Positions 15,634 through 26,061 are shown, counted from the stretch's first letter. The stretch: DNA of 64,000 bases from Betaproteobacteria bacterium (GCA_020621865.1 JAHRYW010000003.1:124001-188000), one strand, 5' to 3'. Made by a program: numbers and translations. Notes: generated by a model not told the origin, from the letters alone.

Positions 15634-16836
15634 CTAGTAGCAGGCATCCAGCTGGCTTTCCGGCAAACGCTCCATCTCGGAAGCGGCGAAGACCCTGTTG
15701 CGTCCGATCTCCTTGGCCCGATACAACGCCTTGTCGGCTTCCGCCAGCAAATCGCCAAAACCGAGCGCAGCCTTTGACAAATCAGCCACGCCAACGCTAA
15801 GCGTGCATTGGAACACCCCGTCATGGCCGCAGCTCAATTGGGTCTCGGCAAAACGGCGCCGCAGGCGATCTGCAAGCTTACAGGCCTGCTCCTCCGAGCT
15901 CCCCGGCAGCAAGACACAAAACTCTTCGCCGCCATAGCGGGCAAAATAATCCCCGGCCCGGATCGTGGCGGTGACGATGCGCGACAACTCGCGAAGGACC
16001 GCATCCCCGACCGGATGACCATGTCTGTCATTGACCGACTTGAAGTGGTCGATATCCAGCATCAACACGGCCAACTGCCCGCCCGAGCGGGAGAAATGCG
16101 CATAGAGATGCTCGCCAATTTCTTCGAGCCCGCGCCGATTCAAGGCATTGGTCAGGCTGTCGCGGTTTGCCAGCAACTGCAGCTCATTGGCCAGGCGGAA
16201 ATTGACCAGCAATACAAAACCGAAGTTGATGACGATCAGCATGGCCGCAAAGACCAGGAAAACCATCAGATTGATCGGCTCCGGCGTGATGATGTAGTTG
16301 GCCATCGGATTGGCAAGCATGACCGCCGGGATGCGAGCCACCGTGACCAGCGCCATAATGGCGAACGCCCCCCCGGTGAGCCAGTAGGCAGTGCGCAGAT
16401 GCCTGGAGACATTGATCAGCAAGTTGCGGGCACATAGCCCATACAAAAGCCCCATCAGCAAGGAATTGCAGACAATTCTCAGCGTGATGCTGGGCGCCAC
16501 GGTCGTAAACACGAAGTTAACCAGCAGCGAGAGGATTGCCGCCACCAGCGGAATGCGCCAATCGGGGCGGGTTTCTTCCTCGAAAACCTGGATTCCCACC
16601 AGTTGCAAGCCAGCGGCCACGGCGAGCAGCGGACCGCTGAACAGAAATATCTTTGTCGAGTCTCCGATCGGCGTAAAAACCAAAGCCAATCCAATGCTGT
16701 ACAGCAGATTGGCCAGCGCCCAGTACTTGACGCCGCGGATATGCTTGGCGTGAACGCCCACCAGATAAAGCACGCCTGATAGCAATATGCTCAGTAACAC
16801 TGACATAAAGATCATTGAGCGAATATCAAGCGCCAC
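15634..16836 (-). CDS. Membrane-anchored diguanylate cyclase (GGDEF)
   Basis: The 400-residue protein has about six or seven hydrophobic helices in residues 1-220, then a GGDEF domain with the active-site motif RYGGEEF, so it should make c-di-GMP from two GTP. The inhibitory I-site RxxD is present (RAGD) five residues before the motif. The metal-binding LDIDHFKSVNDRHGHPVGD segment is canonical. The N-terminal membrane region has no named sensor domain that I recognise. It is monocistronic with its own terminator at 15572-15597, and a hairpin and an FNR-like site lie upstream. Confidence 0.9.
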   Translation of the reverse strand: MALDIRSMIFMSVLLSILLSGVLYLVGVHAKHIRGVKYWALANLLYSIGLALVFTPIGDSTKIFLFSGPLLAVAAGLQLVGIQVFEEETRPDWRIPLVAAILSLLVNFVFTTVAPSITLRIVCNSLLMGLLYGLCARNLLINVSRHLRTAYWLTGGAFAIMALVTVARIPAVMLANPMANYIITPEPINLMVFLVFAAMLIVINFGFVLLVNFRLANELQLLANRDSLTNALNRRGLEEIGEHLYAHFSRSGGQLAVLMLDIDHFKSVNDRHGHPVGDAVLRELSRIVTATIRAGDYFARYGGEEFCVLLPGSSEEQACKLADRLRRRFAETQLSCGHDGVFQCTLSVGVADLSKAALGFGDLLAEADKALYRAKEIGRNRVFAASEMERLPESQLDACY

Positions 16837-16869
16837 AGTATTCCTTGCGAAAAATCACAGTATTTTTCA

Positions 16870-16895
16870 GTATCGGCTGAGCAAAAAGCCGATAC
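16870..16895. promoter_or_regulatory. Perfect inverted repeat upstream of the cyclase
   Basis: Arms GTATCGGCT and AGCCGATAC (9 bases) flank an 8-base spacer, 34 to 59 bases before the cyclase start at 16836. It may be an operator, or an mRNA hairpin in the 5' leader. Confidence 0.55.
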
Positions 16896-17005
16896 CAATC
16901 TCGAACAGCAACATGCCCTTTGGCAACCGGAGATGCAAAGCGACGGAATGCCTTGTGCGCCGGGCGGGGCAACCAGGGCACCAGCGGCGCCATTGTGTCA
17001 CCTAT

Positions 17006-17019
17006 GTGATTTTTATCAA
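17006..17019. promoter_or_regulatory. FNR/Anr-like palindrome
   Basis: GTGAT-TTTT-ATCAA differs by one base from the FNR/Anr consensus TTGAT-N4-ATCAA. It is about 170 bases upstream of the diguanylate cyclase. Assignment is by resemblance only. Confidence 0.35.
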
Positions 17020-17092
17020 ATCCCAATTGGCATCATTTCAGCTGACTCGACATGTACTCAGAGTGCTCTGCGACTGGAAAGTGCCAAAAACA

Positions 17093-17118
17093 AAAGCCCC
17101 GACAAGGGGCTCTTGGTG
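17093..17118 (-). terminator. Terminator of the YecA/SEC-C gene
   Basis: Minus-strand stem AGCCCC-TTGTC-GGGGCT is followed by TTTGTTTTT, about 30 bases after the stop at 17146. Confidence 0.85.
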
Positions 17119-17145
17119 AGGCAAGCGCTACTCACAAGCCAGCGA

Positions 17146-17841
<696 letters not shown>

Positions 17842-17917
17842 TTTTGTGTTCCTGGGCAATAGATGAATCATAGCCCAGAACGGCCCTGCCCGCAGCCTCG
17901 GCTGCCCGGCCCGGACC

Positions 17918-18490
17918 TTACGGCGGCCCGATTTGCTCGGGCCGGTCGACGTCGTGCAGCACGCCGGGGTCGTCGACCGGGCAAGGAAGCAGCAGGCCCG
18001 GATGGGCTTCGAGAATCGCCTTGCCGCCCTGGTCGCCGGTCAGTGCCTGCAGCGCCGGCCGATGTTCGGCGGCGAAGCCGACCGGATGCCCCGGGCATCC
18101 GGCATAAAAAGCCCTGGCCAGCCCCGCCCCACCCTGCATCGCATCGATCACCGCACGATAACTGGCCGGCTGGATGTAAGGCATGTCGGCCAGCCCAACC
18201 AGCCAGCCGGCGGCGTCGGCACTGGCGGCGACGCCGGCCGCCAGGCTGTGGCCCATGCCCTGCTCCGCTGACGGGGAAACGACCGTTTCCAGCCCCGCGT
18301 CGGCCAGCAGCCGGGCCAGTTCTGTATCGTCCGGGCGAACGACGACGATGGTTCGCGGGCAGGCAGCGGCCAGCTTGCGGGCCGCCGCGAGTGCCATTGG
18401 CGTACCGTCGACAAGCGGCTGAAGCCGCTTGTCGCTGCCGAAACGCTGGCTGCGCCCGGCGGCGAGCAGGAGCCCGACAATTTCCGTCAT
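17918..18490 (-). CDS. mocA: MocA/MobA-like molybdopterin nucleotidyltransferase
   Basis: The 190-residue protein begins with the nucleotidyltransferase signature [18 protein letters not shown], and has [10 protein letters not shown] (metal-binding Asp) and GHPVGF, as in MocA, the CTP:molybdopterin cytidylyltransferase that makes the MCD cofactor of xanthine-dehydrogenase-family enzymes. It is the last gene of the operon beginning at 22172, and its start overlaps the xdhC stop by four bases (ATGA). The neighbours, a molybdopterin hydroxylase and XdhC, agree with a cofactor-maturation role. MobA-type GMP transfer cannot be excluded from sequence alone. Confidence 0.85.
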   Translation of the reverse strand: MTEIVGLLLAAGRSQRFGSDKRLQPLVDGTPMALAAARKLAAACPRTIVVVRPDDTELARLLADAGLETVVSPSAEQGMGHSLAAGVAASADAAGWLVGLADMPYIQPASYRAVIDAMQGGAGLARAFYAGCPGHPVGFAAEHRPALQALTGDQGGKAILEAHPGLLLPCPVDDPGVLHDVDRPEQIGPP

Positions 18491-19494
18491 TCGATCTTGC
18501 AGGCGTAGGGGTCGGCGAATGCTACGGTCGATGGCAAATTTCGGCCATTTTTCACAGCGGTCATCTCGGCCAGGATGGCGACGGCGATTTCCGGCGGCGT
18601 CCGGCTGCCGATGGGCAGGCCGACCGGACCATGCAGGCGGTCGACTTCGGCCTGCGAGAGGTCGAAATACTGCAGCAGCCGTTCGCGGCGCTTGCCGTTG
18701 TTGGCCTTCGAACCCAACGCACCGACGTAGAAGGCCGGCGACTTCAAGGCTTCGAGCAGCGCCATGTCATCGAGCTTGGGATCGTGGGTCAGCGCGACAA
18801 CCGCGCTGCGTGGATCGAGATTCAGTGCGCTGACCGCATCGTCGGGCATCTCGGCGATCCGTTCGGTGCCCGGCACGTCCCAGCCGTCGGCGTATTCGCT
18901 GCGCGGATCGCAGATGTAGACGCGATAGCCGAGCGCCTGGGCCATCGTCGCCAGGTAGTGCGAAATCTGCCCGGCGCCGATGATCAGCAAGCGCCAGGCC
19001 GGGCCGTGCAGCGTGACCAGCGTTTCGCCATCCCACTGCTGGCTGTCGCCGGCGCTGCCGCTTTCGAGACTGACCTTGCCTGTAGCCAGTGCCACCCGCC
19101 GATGGACCAGCTGGCCGGTAGCGATGCGCTGCGCCAGTTGGTCGAGCAGCCCGGCATCGGGCGCCGGTTCGAGCACCAGTTCCAACGTGCCGCCGCAGGG
19201 CAGGCCGAAACGGTGCGCCTCGTCAGCAGTGACGCCGTAGCGCAGCAGGCGCGGTGCCGCGTTGCCCAATTCAACGGTGAACTCGCCGCTCGCTGCCCGG
19301 CTGATCAGATCGTCCTCGATGCAGCCGCCGGACACCGAACCCTGCACCTGACCGTCGTCGCGCAGGATCATCCAGGCGCCCGGCGGCCGGGGTGCGGAAC
19401 CCCAGGTCCGGGCGACAGTGACCAAAGCGAAGCGATGCCCCGCCGCGGCCCAGCTACGGGCGGCGGCGAGGACCTGGGTATCCAGGCTGTCCAT
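18487..19494 (-). CDS. xdhC: XdhC/CoxI family molybdenum cofactor insertion protein
   Basis: Starting at the ATG at 19494, one base after the upstream stop, the 335-residue protein has an N-terminal XdhC_CoxI domain ([34 protein letters not shown]) and a C-terminal Rossmann-like domain ([50 protein letters not shown]). XdhC proteins bind and sulfurate the molybdenum cofactor and deliver it to hydroxylases. The target is presumably the adjacent large subunit. A USS-like element lies in frame near the C-terminus (residues 314-326), encoding RNLPSTVAF in antisense orientation. Confidence 0.88.
   Translation of the reverse strand: MDSLDTQVLAAARSWAAAGHRFALVTVARTWGSAPRPPGAWMILRDDGQVQGSVSGGCIEDDLISRAASGEFTVELGNAAPRLLRYGVTADEAHRFGLPCGGTLELVLEPAPDAGLLDQLAQRIATGQLVHRRVALATGKVSLESGSAGDSQQWDGETLVTLHGPAWRLLIIGAGQISHYLATMAQALGYRVYICDPRSEYADGWDVPGTERIAEMPDDAVSALNLDPRSAVVALTHDPKLDDMALLEALKSPAFYVGALGSKANNGKRRERLLQYFDLSQAEVDRLHGPVGLPIGSRTPPEIAVAILAEMTAVKNGRNLPSTVAFADPYACKIE
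18518..18553 (+). repeat. USS-like dispersed element, copy 4 (intragenic)
   Basis: Core AATGCTACGGTC (18518-18529), then GATGGC, AAATTT, CGGCC and ATTTTTC. It lies in the last 25 codons of xdhC, antisense to it. The second A/T tract is T-rich rather than A-rich. Confidence 0.8.
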
Positions 19495-19495
19495 C

Positions 19496-21703
19496 TCAGG
19501 CCACCAGCTCGCTGGTGTTGAACGGCAGGTTGCGCAGGCGCTTGCCGGTGGCGGCGGCGATGGCGTTGGCGACGGCCGGGGCGAGCGGTGGCACGCCGGG
19601 TTCGCCAATGCCGGTCGGCGGCGCGGCCGAAGGTACGATATGGACCTCGACCTTGGGCATGTCGGCGATGCGCAGCAGCGGGAAGCCGTCGAAATTGCCC
19701 TGCTCGACGCGGCCGTCCTTCAGCGTGATCTCCTCGTACAGCGAGCTCAGCGCAAAGCCGACGCCGCCCTCGACCTGCGAGCGGATGTTGTCCGGGTTGA
19801 TCGCGGTGCCGCAATCGACGGCGCTGACGATACGGTCGACCTTGACCGAGCCATCCTTCCTGACCGTCACTTCGGCGACATGGGCAACGTAGGAATTGAA
19901 TGACTCATGCACCGCGACGCCGCGGCCGCGACGCTCGCCGGCCTTGGCCTTCAGCGGCTGGCCCCAGCCGGCCTTGTCGGCAGCCAGCTTGAGCACGCCG
20001 GCGTGGCGAGGGTGTTCGGCCAGCAGTTCAAGGCGCATGGCGACCGGGTCCTTGCCGGTGGCCGCCGCCACCTCGTCGAAGAAGGTTTCGGTCGAAAACG
20101 CCGTATGCGACGAGCCGACCGAGCGCCACCACAGCACCGGCACGCCGATATCGGTCGGCGTATGCAGGTCGACGGTCAGGTTCGGGATGGCGTACGGCAG
20201 GTTGGCCGCGCCTTCGACCGAAACGGCGTCGATGCCGTCCTTGACCAGCATTTTTTCAAACGGCGAGCCGATAATGATCGACTGCCCGACCAGCCGATGC
20301 CGCCAGCCGGTCAGCTTGCCGCTGCCGTCTACCGCCGCCTCCAGAGCATGATGGAACAGCGGCCGGTAGTAGCCGCCGCGCATGTCGTCCTCGCGCAGCC
20401 AGACCAGTTTTACCGGCGCGCGACCGTTGATCGCCTTGGCGATCTGCGCCGCTTCGATCACATAGTCCGAATCCTTGCAGGCGCGCCGGCCAAAGCTGCC
20501 GCCGGCGAACAGCATGTTGATCTTGACCTGTTCCGGCTTCAGGCCGAGCGCGTGGGCCAGGCCGTACTGGTCGCCGGTGTGCAGTTGCTCGCCGTTCCAC
20601 ACCTCGCAGCCGTCAGCGTCGAGCTTGACGACGCAGTTCATCGGCTCCATCGCGGCATGGGCAAGGTACGGGAAATCGTAGGCAGCGCTGACCACCTTGG
20701 CAGCGCCGGCAAAGGCCTGATTGGCATCGCCGCTCTGCTTGGCGACCAGCCCCGGCTTCTTGGCCATTTCCTTGTAGCGGGCGAGGATCTCGGCGCTGCC
20801 CAGTTTGAAGGCAGCGCTGTCGTCCCAGACCACTGACAAGGCATCACGGCCCTTCTTGGCGCTCCAGGTGTCCTTGGCCAGCACGGCGACGCCGGTCGGG
20901 ATCTGCACGACCTCGACAACGCCCTTGACCGCTTTTGCCCTGCTGGCATCGAAGGATTTGACCTTGGCGCCGAATTGCGGGGGATGAGCGACCACGGCGA
21001 CCAGCATGCCGGGCAGGAAAACGTCCTGGGTGAACTTGGCCGTGCCGTTGGTCTTGGCCGAACTGTCCTTGCGTTTGGCCTGCTTTCCGATCAGCCGGAA
21101 ATCCTTGGGGTCCTTCAACTTGACGTCGGCCGGCACGGCTTCCTGGGCGGCAGCTTCCGCCAGTTGCCCAAAGCTCGCCTTGCGACCGCTCGCCGGGTGG
21201 CTGACCACGCCGTCGCGGACGACGATGCCGGCCGCGTCGACCTGCCAGTGCTTGGCAGCGGCCGAGACCAGCATGGCCCGCCCGGCGGCGCCGGCCTTGC
21301 GCATCTGCTCCCAGGAGTTGGCCATCGCCGTGCTGCCGCCGGTGCCCTGCGCCGGGCCCCAGAACAGGTTGTTGTAGCGCTTGGCGTCGGCCGGCGCGCC
21401 TTCGACGCGGACCTGCTTCCAGTCGGCATCGAGTTCCTCGGTCAGCATGGTTGCCAGGCCGGTGTAGGTACCCTGTCCCATCTCCAGGTGCTTGGAAATG
21501 ACGGTCACGCTGTTGTCGGCACCGATGCGCAAAAAGGCGTTCGGCTCGAATGAGACCTTCGCGGCCAGGCCTTCGCCGGCCTTGCCGGGGCCGGCGGCTG
21601 GCAGCGTGGCGGCAATCGCCGGCAGACAGAAGCCCAGCGTCAGGCCGGCACCGCCCTGCAGGAAACGGCGGCGGCTGAGGTTTTCAATGGTGATTTCTGA
21701 CAT
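19496..21703 (-). CDS. Molybdopterin-binding large subunit of an aldehyde/isoquinoline oxidoreductase (IorB-like)
   Basis: From the ATG at 21703 (AGGAG upstream) the protein has 735 residues. It starts with a twin-arginine signal ([19 protein letters not shown]), so the complex is exported folded to the periplasm. Molybdopterin-hydroxylase features include [38 protein letters not shown] and a C-terminal [18 protein letters not shown] with the likely catalytic Glu. The single large chain with a separate 2Fe-2S subunit and no FAD subunit is the IorAB arrangement (isoquinoline 1-oxidoreductase and periplasmic aldehyde oxidases). The actual substrate is unknown. It is second in the operon, ten bases after the small subunit. 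Confidence 0.9.
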   Translation of the reverse strand: MSEITIENLSRRRFLQGGAGLTLGFCLPAIAATLPAAGPGKAGEGLAAKVSFEPNAFLRIGADNSVTVISKHLEMGQGTYTGLATMLTEELDADWKQVRVEGAPADAKRYNNLFWGPAQGTGGSTAMANSWEQMRKAGAAGRAMLVSAAAKHWQVDAAGIVVRDGVVSHPASGRKASFGQLAEAAAQEAVPADVKLKDPKDFRLIGKQAKRKDSSAKTNGTAKFTQDVFLPGMLVAVVAHPPQFGAKVKSFDASRAKAVKGVVEVVQIPTGVAVLAKDTWSAKKGRDALSVVWDDSAAFKLGSAEILARYKEMAKKPGLVAKQSGDANQAFAGAAKVVSAAYDFPYLAHAAMEPMNCVVKLDADGCEVWNGEQLHTGDQYGLAHALGLKPEQVKINMLFAGGSFGRRACKDSDYVIEAAQIAKAINGRAPVKLVWLREDDMRGGYYRPLFHHALEAAVDGSGKLTGWRHRLVGQSIIIGSPFEKMLVKDGIDAVSVEGAANLPYAIPNLTVDLHTPTDIGVPVLWWRSVGSSHTAFSTETFFDEVAAATGKDPVAMRLELLAEHPRHAGVLKLAADKAGWGQPLKAKAGERRGRGVAVHESFNSYVAHVAEVTVRKDGSVKVDRIVSAVDCGTAINPDNIRSQVEGGVGFALSSLYEEITLKDGRVEQGNFDGFPLLRIADMPKVEVHIVPSAAPPTGIGEPGVPPLAPAVANAIAAATGKRLRNLPFNTSELVA

Positions 21704-21713
21704 GTCGCTCTCC

Positions 21714-22172
21714 TCAGGCCAGCGCCTTGGCGGCTTCGTGGATGGCCGCGCGGATGCGGACGTAGGTGGCGCAGCGACAAAGGTTGCCGGACATCGCATC
21801 GTCGATGTCGGCATCGCTCGGCTTGCGGTTGTGGCTGAGCAGTGCAACGGCACTCATGATCTGGCCGGACTGGCAGTAGCCGCACTGCACGACGTCGAGC
21901 TTGCGCCAGGCCTCCTGCACCGCCTTGCCGACCTTGCCGGCATCGACCGCCTCGATGGTGGTGATCTTGCGCCCGATCACCGACGACACCGGCGTCATGC
22001 AGGCGCGAACCGGGGCGCCGTCGAGATGCACGGTGCAGGCGCCGCACAGCGCCTGGCCGCAGCCGTATTTGGTGCCGGTCAGCTGCAGCGTGTCGCGCAG
22101 CACCCAGAGCAGCGGGGTATCCGGCTCGACATCGGCCTTGAGCGCCTTGCCATTCACATTCAGTTGGATCAT
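21714..22172 (-). CDS. 2Fe-2S small subunit of the IorAB-type oxidoreductase
   Basis: The ATG at 22172 with GAGGAG upstream gives 152 residues. Two cluster motifs are complete: the plant-ferredoxin-like set ([17 protein letters not shown] with a later CMTP Cys) and the C-terminal set ([20 protein letters not shown]). It passes electrons from the molybdenum centre to an external acceptor, probably a cytochrome, since no flavin subunit is present. It is the first gene of the operon and is transcribed away from an AraC-type regulator. Confidence 0.92.
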   Translation of the reverse strand: MIQLNVNGKALKADVEPDTPLLWVLRDTLQLTGTKYGCGQALCGACTVHLDGAPVRACMTPVSSVIGRKITTIEAVDAGKVGKAVQEAWRKLDVVQCGYCQSGQIMSAVALLSHNRKPSDADIDDAMSGNLCRCATYVRIRAAIHEAAKALA

Positions 22173-22350
22173 CTGCAGACTCCTCGTTGGGGTTGGGGCT
22201 CCGGCGATCAGGGTCACCGGTTTGTGCCAATCAGTGTGGGTGCAGCGGCGACCGAAGCGTTAACCGGAAAATCCGTATTTATTGCCTGATCCTCCAGAAT
22301 CGCACCACCGGCGCTCGTCAGCCGGCAGCAAAAACGCTACTCTGACCGGC
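22173..22350. promoter_or_regulatory. Divergent promoter region, iorAB-type operon / AraC regulator
   Basis: The 178 bases between divergent starts hold an A/T-richer patch around 22258-22285 (GTTAACCGG, GTATTTATTGCC). No clear operator repeat was found by eye. Confidence 0.4.
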
Positions 22351-23343
22351 ATGGACATAGCCGCTCAGACCATCCCGCTCGCGATTGATTCCATTGCCAT
22401 GGAAAACAGCCAACTGGCCAGCCAGCGCGAGGAACTCGCCGACATCATCCGGCGCCATTGCCGCAGCGACGGCGCGCAGCCGACCGCCGTCCCCGGCCTG
22501 ACGCTGTTCCGCGGCTCGGCCTGCGCCGCGCAGACCTGCGCCGTGATGAACTCGGTCTTCGCGATGATGGCCCAGGGCGCCAAACGCATCCTGGTCGGCG
22601 ACGAAGCCTACGACTACGACGCCCGGCATTACCTGATCACCTCGGTCGACCTGCCGATGCTGTCGCGCATCACTCACGCCTGCGCCACCCAGCCCTACCT
22701 CGGCTTGGCGCTGAACATCGATCCGCTGAAAATCGGCGAACTGGCCGCCGCGATGCCGACAAACCGCACGCTGGAAGCGGTCGACCGCGGCATCGCTGTC
22801 GGCCTGCTCAGTGCCGACATCCAGAACGCCGCGCTACGCCTCGCCCGCCTGCTCGACAACCCGGCCGACATCCCGGTACTGGCGCCGATCATCGAACGCG
22901 AACTGCTCTACCGCGTGCTCGCCGGCCCGCTTGGCGGCCGCCTGCGCCAGGCTGTGGCCAGCGGCAGCCACAGCCACCAGATCGTGCGCGCCATCGACTG
23001 GCTGAAAGCCAATCTCGACCAGCCGGTCAGCATCGAACAACTGGCCGACCTGGCCAATATGAGCAAGTCGTCGCTGCACTACCACTTCAAGGCGCTGACC
23101 GCGATGACGCCGCTGCAGTACCAGAAGCAGCTGCGCCTGCACGAGGCGCGCCGACTGATGCTGCTCGCCGACCACGATGCCGCCTCGGCCGCCCACCGCG
23201 TCGGCTACGAAAGCCCGTCGCAGTTCAGCCGCGAATACCGCCGCATGTTCGGCACCCCGCCGGCCCGCGACGTGGCGCAACTGCGGCTGGTCGACGGCGA
23301 ACCGACCGGGGCGCCGGAACACGCGGCAAATGCTACGGTCTGA
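22351..23343 (+). CDS. AraC-family transcriptional regulator (AraC_N type)
   Basis: With the ATG at 22351 the protein has 330 residues. The N-terminal half is the AraC-type N-terminal domain ([24 protein letters not shown]). The C-terminal half is a double helix-turn-helix ([36 protein letters not shown], ending [22 protein letters not shown]). It is divergent from the molybdenum hydroxylase operon, which it probably controls. The last codons, NATV-stop, are formed by the USS-like core AATGCTACGGTC followed by TGA. Confidence 0.88.
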   Translation: MDIAAQTIPLAIDSIAMENSQLASQREELADIIRRHCRSDGAQPTAVPGLTLFRGSACAAQTCAVMNSVFAMMAQGAKRILVGDEAYDYDARHYLITSVDLPMLSRITHACATQPYLGLALNIDPLKIGELAAAMPTNRTLEAVDRGIAVGLLSADIQNAALRLARLLDNPADIPVLAPIIERELLYRVLAGPLGGRLRQAVASGSHSHQIVRAIDWLKANLDQPVSIEQLADLANMSKSSLHYHFKALTAMTPLQYQKQLRLHEARRLMLLADHDAASAAHRVGYESPSQFSREYRRMFGTPPARDVAQLRLVDGEPTGAPEHAANATV

Positions 23344-23367
23344 CCGAAAAAACAGGGAAAATCAAAA
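23329..23367 (+). repeat. USS-like dispersed element, copy 5 (spans a stop codon)
   Basis: Core AATGCTACGGTC (23329-23340), then TGACCG, AAAAAA, CAGGG and AAAATCAAAA. The core encodes the last residues NATV of the AraC gene, the next TGA is its stop, and the last A is the first base of the msrB ATG. Confidence 0.85.
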
Positions 23368-23765
23368 TGCCGAAAATCGAGAAAACCGACGCCGAATGGC
23401 GTGCCGAGCTGGACGACGAGCAATACCGCGTCACCCGCCAGAAAGGCACCGAGCGCGCCTTCACCGGCCAATACTGGGATTGCGCCGAGGACGGTACCTA
23501 TCGCTGCATCTGCTGCGGCGCCCCGCTCTTCCGCTCCGAGACAAAGTTCGACTCGGGCTGCGGCTGGCCAAGCTTCCACACGCCGAACGATGAAAACCTG
23601 ATCGACGAACACGTCGACAAGAGCTTCGGCATGATCCGCACCGAAGTCACCTGCCACGACTGCGGCGCCCACCTCGGTCACGTCTTCCCCGACGGCCCGG
23701 CGCCAACCGGGCTGCGCTACTGCATCAACTCGGCGTCGCTGAAGCTGGAGAAGGACGAAGAGTAG
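23367..23765 (+). CDS. msrB: Peptide-methionine (R)-S-oxide reductase
   Basis: The 132-residue protein is a standard MsrB: zinc-binding CxxC pairs (CICCGAPLF and [10 protein letters not shown]), the SGCGWPSF loop and the catalytic RYCINSASL Cys near the C-terminus. It reduces methionine-R-sulfoxide in proteins using thioredoxin. The ATG at 23367 lies 23 bases after the AraC stop; the leader is made of USS-like sequence, and AGGG inside it may be the ribosome-binding site. No signal peptide, so cytoplasmic. Confidence 0.95.
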   Translation: MPKIEKTDAEWRAELDDEQYRVTRQKGTERAFTGQYWDCAEDGTYRCICCGAPLFRSETKFDSGCGWPSFHTPNDENLIDEHVDKSFGMIRTEVTCHDCGAHLGHVFPDGPAPTGLRYCINSASLKLEKDEE

Positions 23766-23792
23766 AGGCTGCGCCCGCTCGGCGCCAGCGCT

Positions 23793-24461
23793 TCAGGCCG
23801 GGCCAAAATCGCCGTCCTGCCGGCGACTGTAGCGTGTGGCCGGCACCTCCTCCCCAACGCTATCGTCTTCCCGGCGCGGCACGCCGAGCACGGTATTGAG
23901 CGGGATCACGCCGGCCCAGACCGGCCAGTCCAGATCCTCCTCGTCGTCCTTGACGCCGCTGTCGCGCACCTTGGCCGAAGCCTCGGCCAGCGGAATGCGC
24001 AGCACGCTGGTCGCGTTCAGTTCCTTGTCGTTGATCGGGCGCAGGCTGTCCCAGCGCCCGGGATACAGGCCTTCGATCAGGGCCCGCAGGCTGCGCGCCT
24101 TCTCTGCCGGCTCGGTCACCAGCCCGAACTGTCCGTAGATCACCGCCGAACGGTAGTTCATCGAGTGGTGCATGGCCGAGCGCGCCAGTACCAGCCCATC
24201 AGCCAGCGCGATCGTGATGCAGGCCTCGCCCTCGGTCAGCGCCCTGAGCATGCGCGAGGCCTTGGCGCCATGTATGTACAGATAGTCGCCGTCGCGCCAA
24301 TGGATGGTGGGGATGGCATGCACCGCGCCGTCGATCTGGAAGGCAATGCTGCAGATCACCGCAGCATCGACGATGGCCTTGATGGCCTCGGCGTCGTAGT
24401 CGGCGCGTTCCGGCTTGCGGCGGACGCGGGTGCGTAAAGAAGGGGCGGTAGCAAGGGTCAT
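23793..24461 (-). CDS. Pyridoxamine 5'-phosphate oxidase-related flavoprotein
   Basis: The 222-residue protein belongs to the FMN-binding split-barrel family: ICSIAFQIDGAVHAIPTIHWRDGDYLYIHGAKASRML, ACITIALADGLVLARSAMHHSMNYRSAVIYG. Members of this subfamily are commonly divergent from MocR regulators, as here (start 24461, regulator start 24556). The exact reaction is not known; roles in B6 handling or flavin-linked reduction are possible. A heavily degraded USS-like core overlaps its C-terminal codons near 23830. Confidence 0.82.
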   Translation of the reverse strand: MTLATAPSLRTRVRRKPERADYDAEAIKAIVDAAVICSIAFQIDGAVHAIPTIHWRDGDYLYIHGAKASRMLRALTEGEACITIALADGLVLARSAMHHSMNYRSAVIYGQFGLVTEPAEKARSLRALIEGLYPGRWDSLRPINDKELNATSVLRIPLAEASAKVRDSGVKDDEEDLDWPVWAGVIPLNTVLGVPRREDDSVGEEVPATRYSRRQDGDFGPA

Positions 24462-24555
24462 GACGGCAGAACTCCAGAGGGTGTCGATAGCCGCACTTTA
24501 TGGCGCTCATGGTACCTTTCGTAGCACCACGAAACGATCATTCAATGGAGCCACG
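24462..24555. promoter_or_regulatory. Divergent promoter/operator with TTTCGT-N6-ACGAAA palindrome
   Basis: In the 94-base gap, TTTCGT (24517-24522) and ACGAAA (24529-24534) form a perfect 6-base inverted repeat with a 6-base spacer. It is a good candidate operator for the MocR regulator, which typically controls its divergent neighbour. Confidence 0.5.
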
Positions 24556-26019
24556 ATGGAGCTGGACTGGCTGCTCGCCCCGCCTCTGCCTGAAGCCATG
24601 CCGCGCCAGCGCGTACTTTACCTCCGCTTGCGTGACGCCATCCTGTCCGGCCGCCTGGCGCCCGGCACGCCGCTTCCGGCCAGCCGCAGCCTAGCGGCTT
24701 CGCTGAAGATCGCCCGCAACACGGTGCTGTTTGCCTATGAGCAACTGGTCGCCGAAGGCTGCCTGCTGGCGGATCGCCAGGGCACGCGCGTGGCACCGCT
24801 TCCCGAGCGTTCTGTTGCACCGTCCGGCGGTGAGGCATCGGCTGTATCGCTGCAACTCTCCGCCCGCGCCGCGGCCGCCTTGCAGCCCGAACCGGCGCGC
24901 GAGGCAGCCGCGCTGCCGTTCGCCCCGGGTACGCCGGACTACGGGGCCTTTCCCTTCCGCAGTTGGCGCGCCAGCCTGGAACGGGCCTGGCGCGATGCCG
25001 GTTGGCGCCAGCTCGGCTATGCCGCCCACGGCGGCGACCCGGCCTTGCGCGAGGCCATCGCCGGCCATCTGACTACCGTTCGCGGCCTGGCGGTAGACGC
25101 GGCGCAAATCGTCATCACCAGCGGGACACAGGCCGCCCTCGATCTCTGCGCCCGGCTGCTGGCCGACCACGGCGACACCGTCTGGGCCGAGAACCCCGGC
25201 TACCTCGCCGCCCGCGTCGCCTTTAATCTGGCCGGACTGCGGGTGCACGATGTCCCGGTCGACAGCGAAGGGCTGGCCCCGAACGAAGACGACTGGAGCA
25301 AGCATCCGCCGCGCCTGATCATGATTACGCCGTCGCACCAGTACCCCACCGGCCGTGTCATGTCCCTGCCGCGCCGCCTGGCGTTGATCGAGCAAGCACG
25401 CCGATCCGGCGCCTGGATCATCGAGGACGATTACGACAGCGAATTCCGCCGCGCCGGCCCTGCCCCGCCGGCGCTATTCGGTTTGCAGGCCGACGCGCCG
25501 GTCGTCTACGTCGGCACCTTCAGCAAGACGCTCTATCCCGGCCTGCGCCTTGGCTACCTGGTACTGCCCCACGCCATCGCCACCGATTTCGCCCGTGCCA
25601 CCACCCAGGCCACGCGTGCCGGACAGGGCATCGAACAGCGCACACTCGCCGACTTCATCCAGCGCGGCTACTACACCAGCCATCTGCGCAGCATGCGGGC
25701 GCGCTATGCGGCGCGCCAGGCCGCACTGCGCACGGCGTTGAGGGAAGCCTTCGGATCGTCCCTGGAACTGTCGGGCGGTGAAGCCGGTCTGCATCTGGTT
25801 CTCTGGCTGCCGGACTCGATACGCGATAGCGACGTGGTCAAGCGTGCCGCGGCACTGGGGCTGGGCGTGCGGGCGCTAAGCAGCTATACGCGAGCACCGA
25901 TGACCTGCAACGGGCTGGTCATCGGCTACGGAAATCTTGAGGAAGGAATGCTTGCGGAAGCCGTTCGCCGATTGGTGGCGGCGGTTCAAGCCGAGGACCG
26001 GCAGCGGCGCGAAGATTGA
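24556..26019 (+). CDS. MocR-family PLP-dependent transcriptional regulator
   Basis: The ATG at 24556 gives 487 residues: a GntR winged helix (RVLYLRLRDAILSGRLAPGTPLPASRSLAASLKIARNTV) joined by a linker to a fold-type I aminotransferase-like domain (SGTQAALDLCARLLADHGD, SHQYPTGRVMSLPRR, EDDYDSEFR, and YVGTFSKTLYPGLRLGY with the PLP-binding Lys). MocR proteins sense PLP or an amino compound bound to it and regulate a divergent gene, here the PNPOx-like gene. A PdxR or GabR type role is possible but not provable. The gene ends in a hairpin that spans the stop. Confidence 0.9.
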   Translation: MELDWLLAPPLPEAMPRQRVLYLRLRDAILSGRLAPGTPLPASRSLAASLKIARNTVLFAYEQLVAEGCLLADRQGTRVAPLPERSVAPSGGEASAVSLQLSARAAAALQPEPAREAAALPFAPGTPDYGAFPFRSWRASLERAWRDAGWRQLGYAAHGGDPALREAIAGHLTTVRGLAVDAAQIVITSGTQAALDLCARLLADHGDTVWAENPGYLAARVAFNLAGLRVHDVPVDSEGLAPNEDDWSKHPPRLIMITPSHQYPTGRVMSLPRRLALIEQARRSGAWIIEDDYDSEFRRAGPAPPALFGLQADAPVVYVGTFSKTLYPGLRLGYLVLPHAIATDFARATTQATRAGQGIEQRTLADFIQRGYYTSHLRSMRARYAARQAALRTALREAFGSSLELSGGEAGLHLVLWLPDSIRDSDVVKRAAALGLGVRALSSYTRAPMTCNGLVIGYGNLEEGMLAEAVRRLVAAVQAEDRQRRED

Positions 26020-26028
26020 CTCTTCGCG
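26008..26028. terminator. Hairpin between convergent MocR and FKBP genes
   Basis: Perfect 8-base arms CGCGAAGA and TCTTCGCG around TTGAC, covering the MocR stop codon (26017-26019). There is no T-run, so terminator function is uncertain. Confidence 0.45.
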
Positions 26029-26061
26029 ATACGCTTGAGCCGGATTTCTCGTCGATTCAGC

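Larger units (their letters stand above)
16837..17145. other. Intergenic region with hairpin and FNR-like site
   Basis: About 309 bases hold no convincing gene. Features seen are a perfect inverted repeat (16870-16895), an FNR/Anr-like sequence (17006-17019) and the terminator of the downstream YecA-type gene (17093-17118). Confidence 0.6.

Noticed and set aside
22325-22350. Core-like AACGCTACTCTGACC upstream of the AraC gene
   Set aside because: Too many mismatches to the core and no following A/T tracts.
23800-23842. Possible twelfth USS-like element in the PNPOx-like gene (minus strand, near 23830)
   Set aside because: The core has about three mismatches and the A-tract is missing; only weak resemblance, possibly a decayed copy, so not counted.
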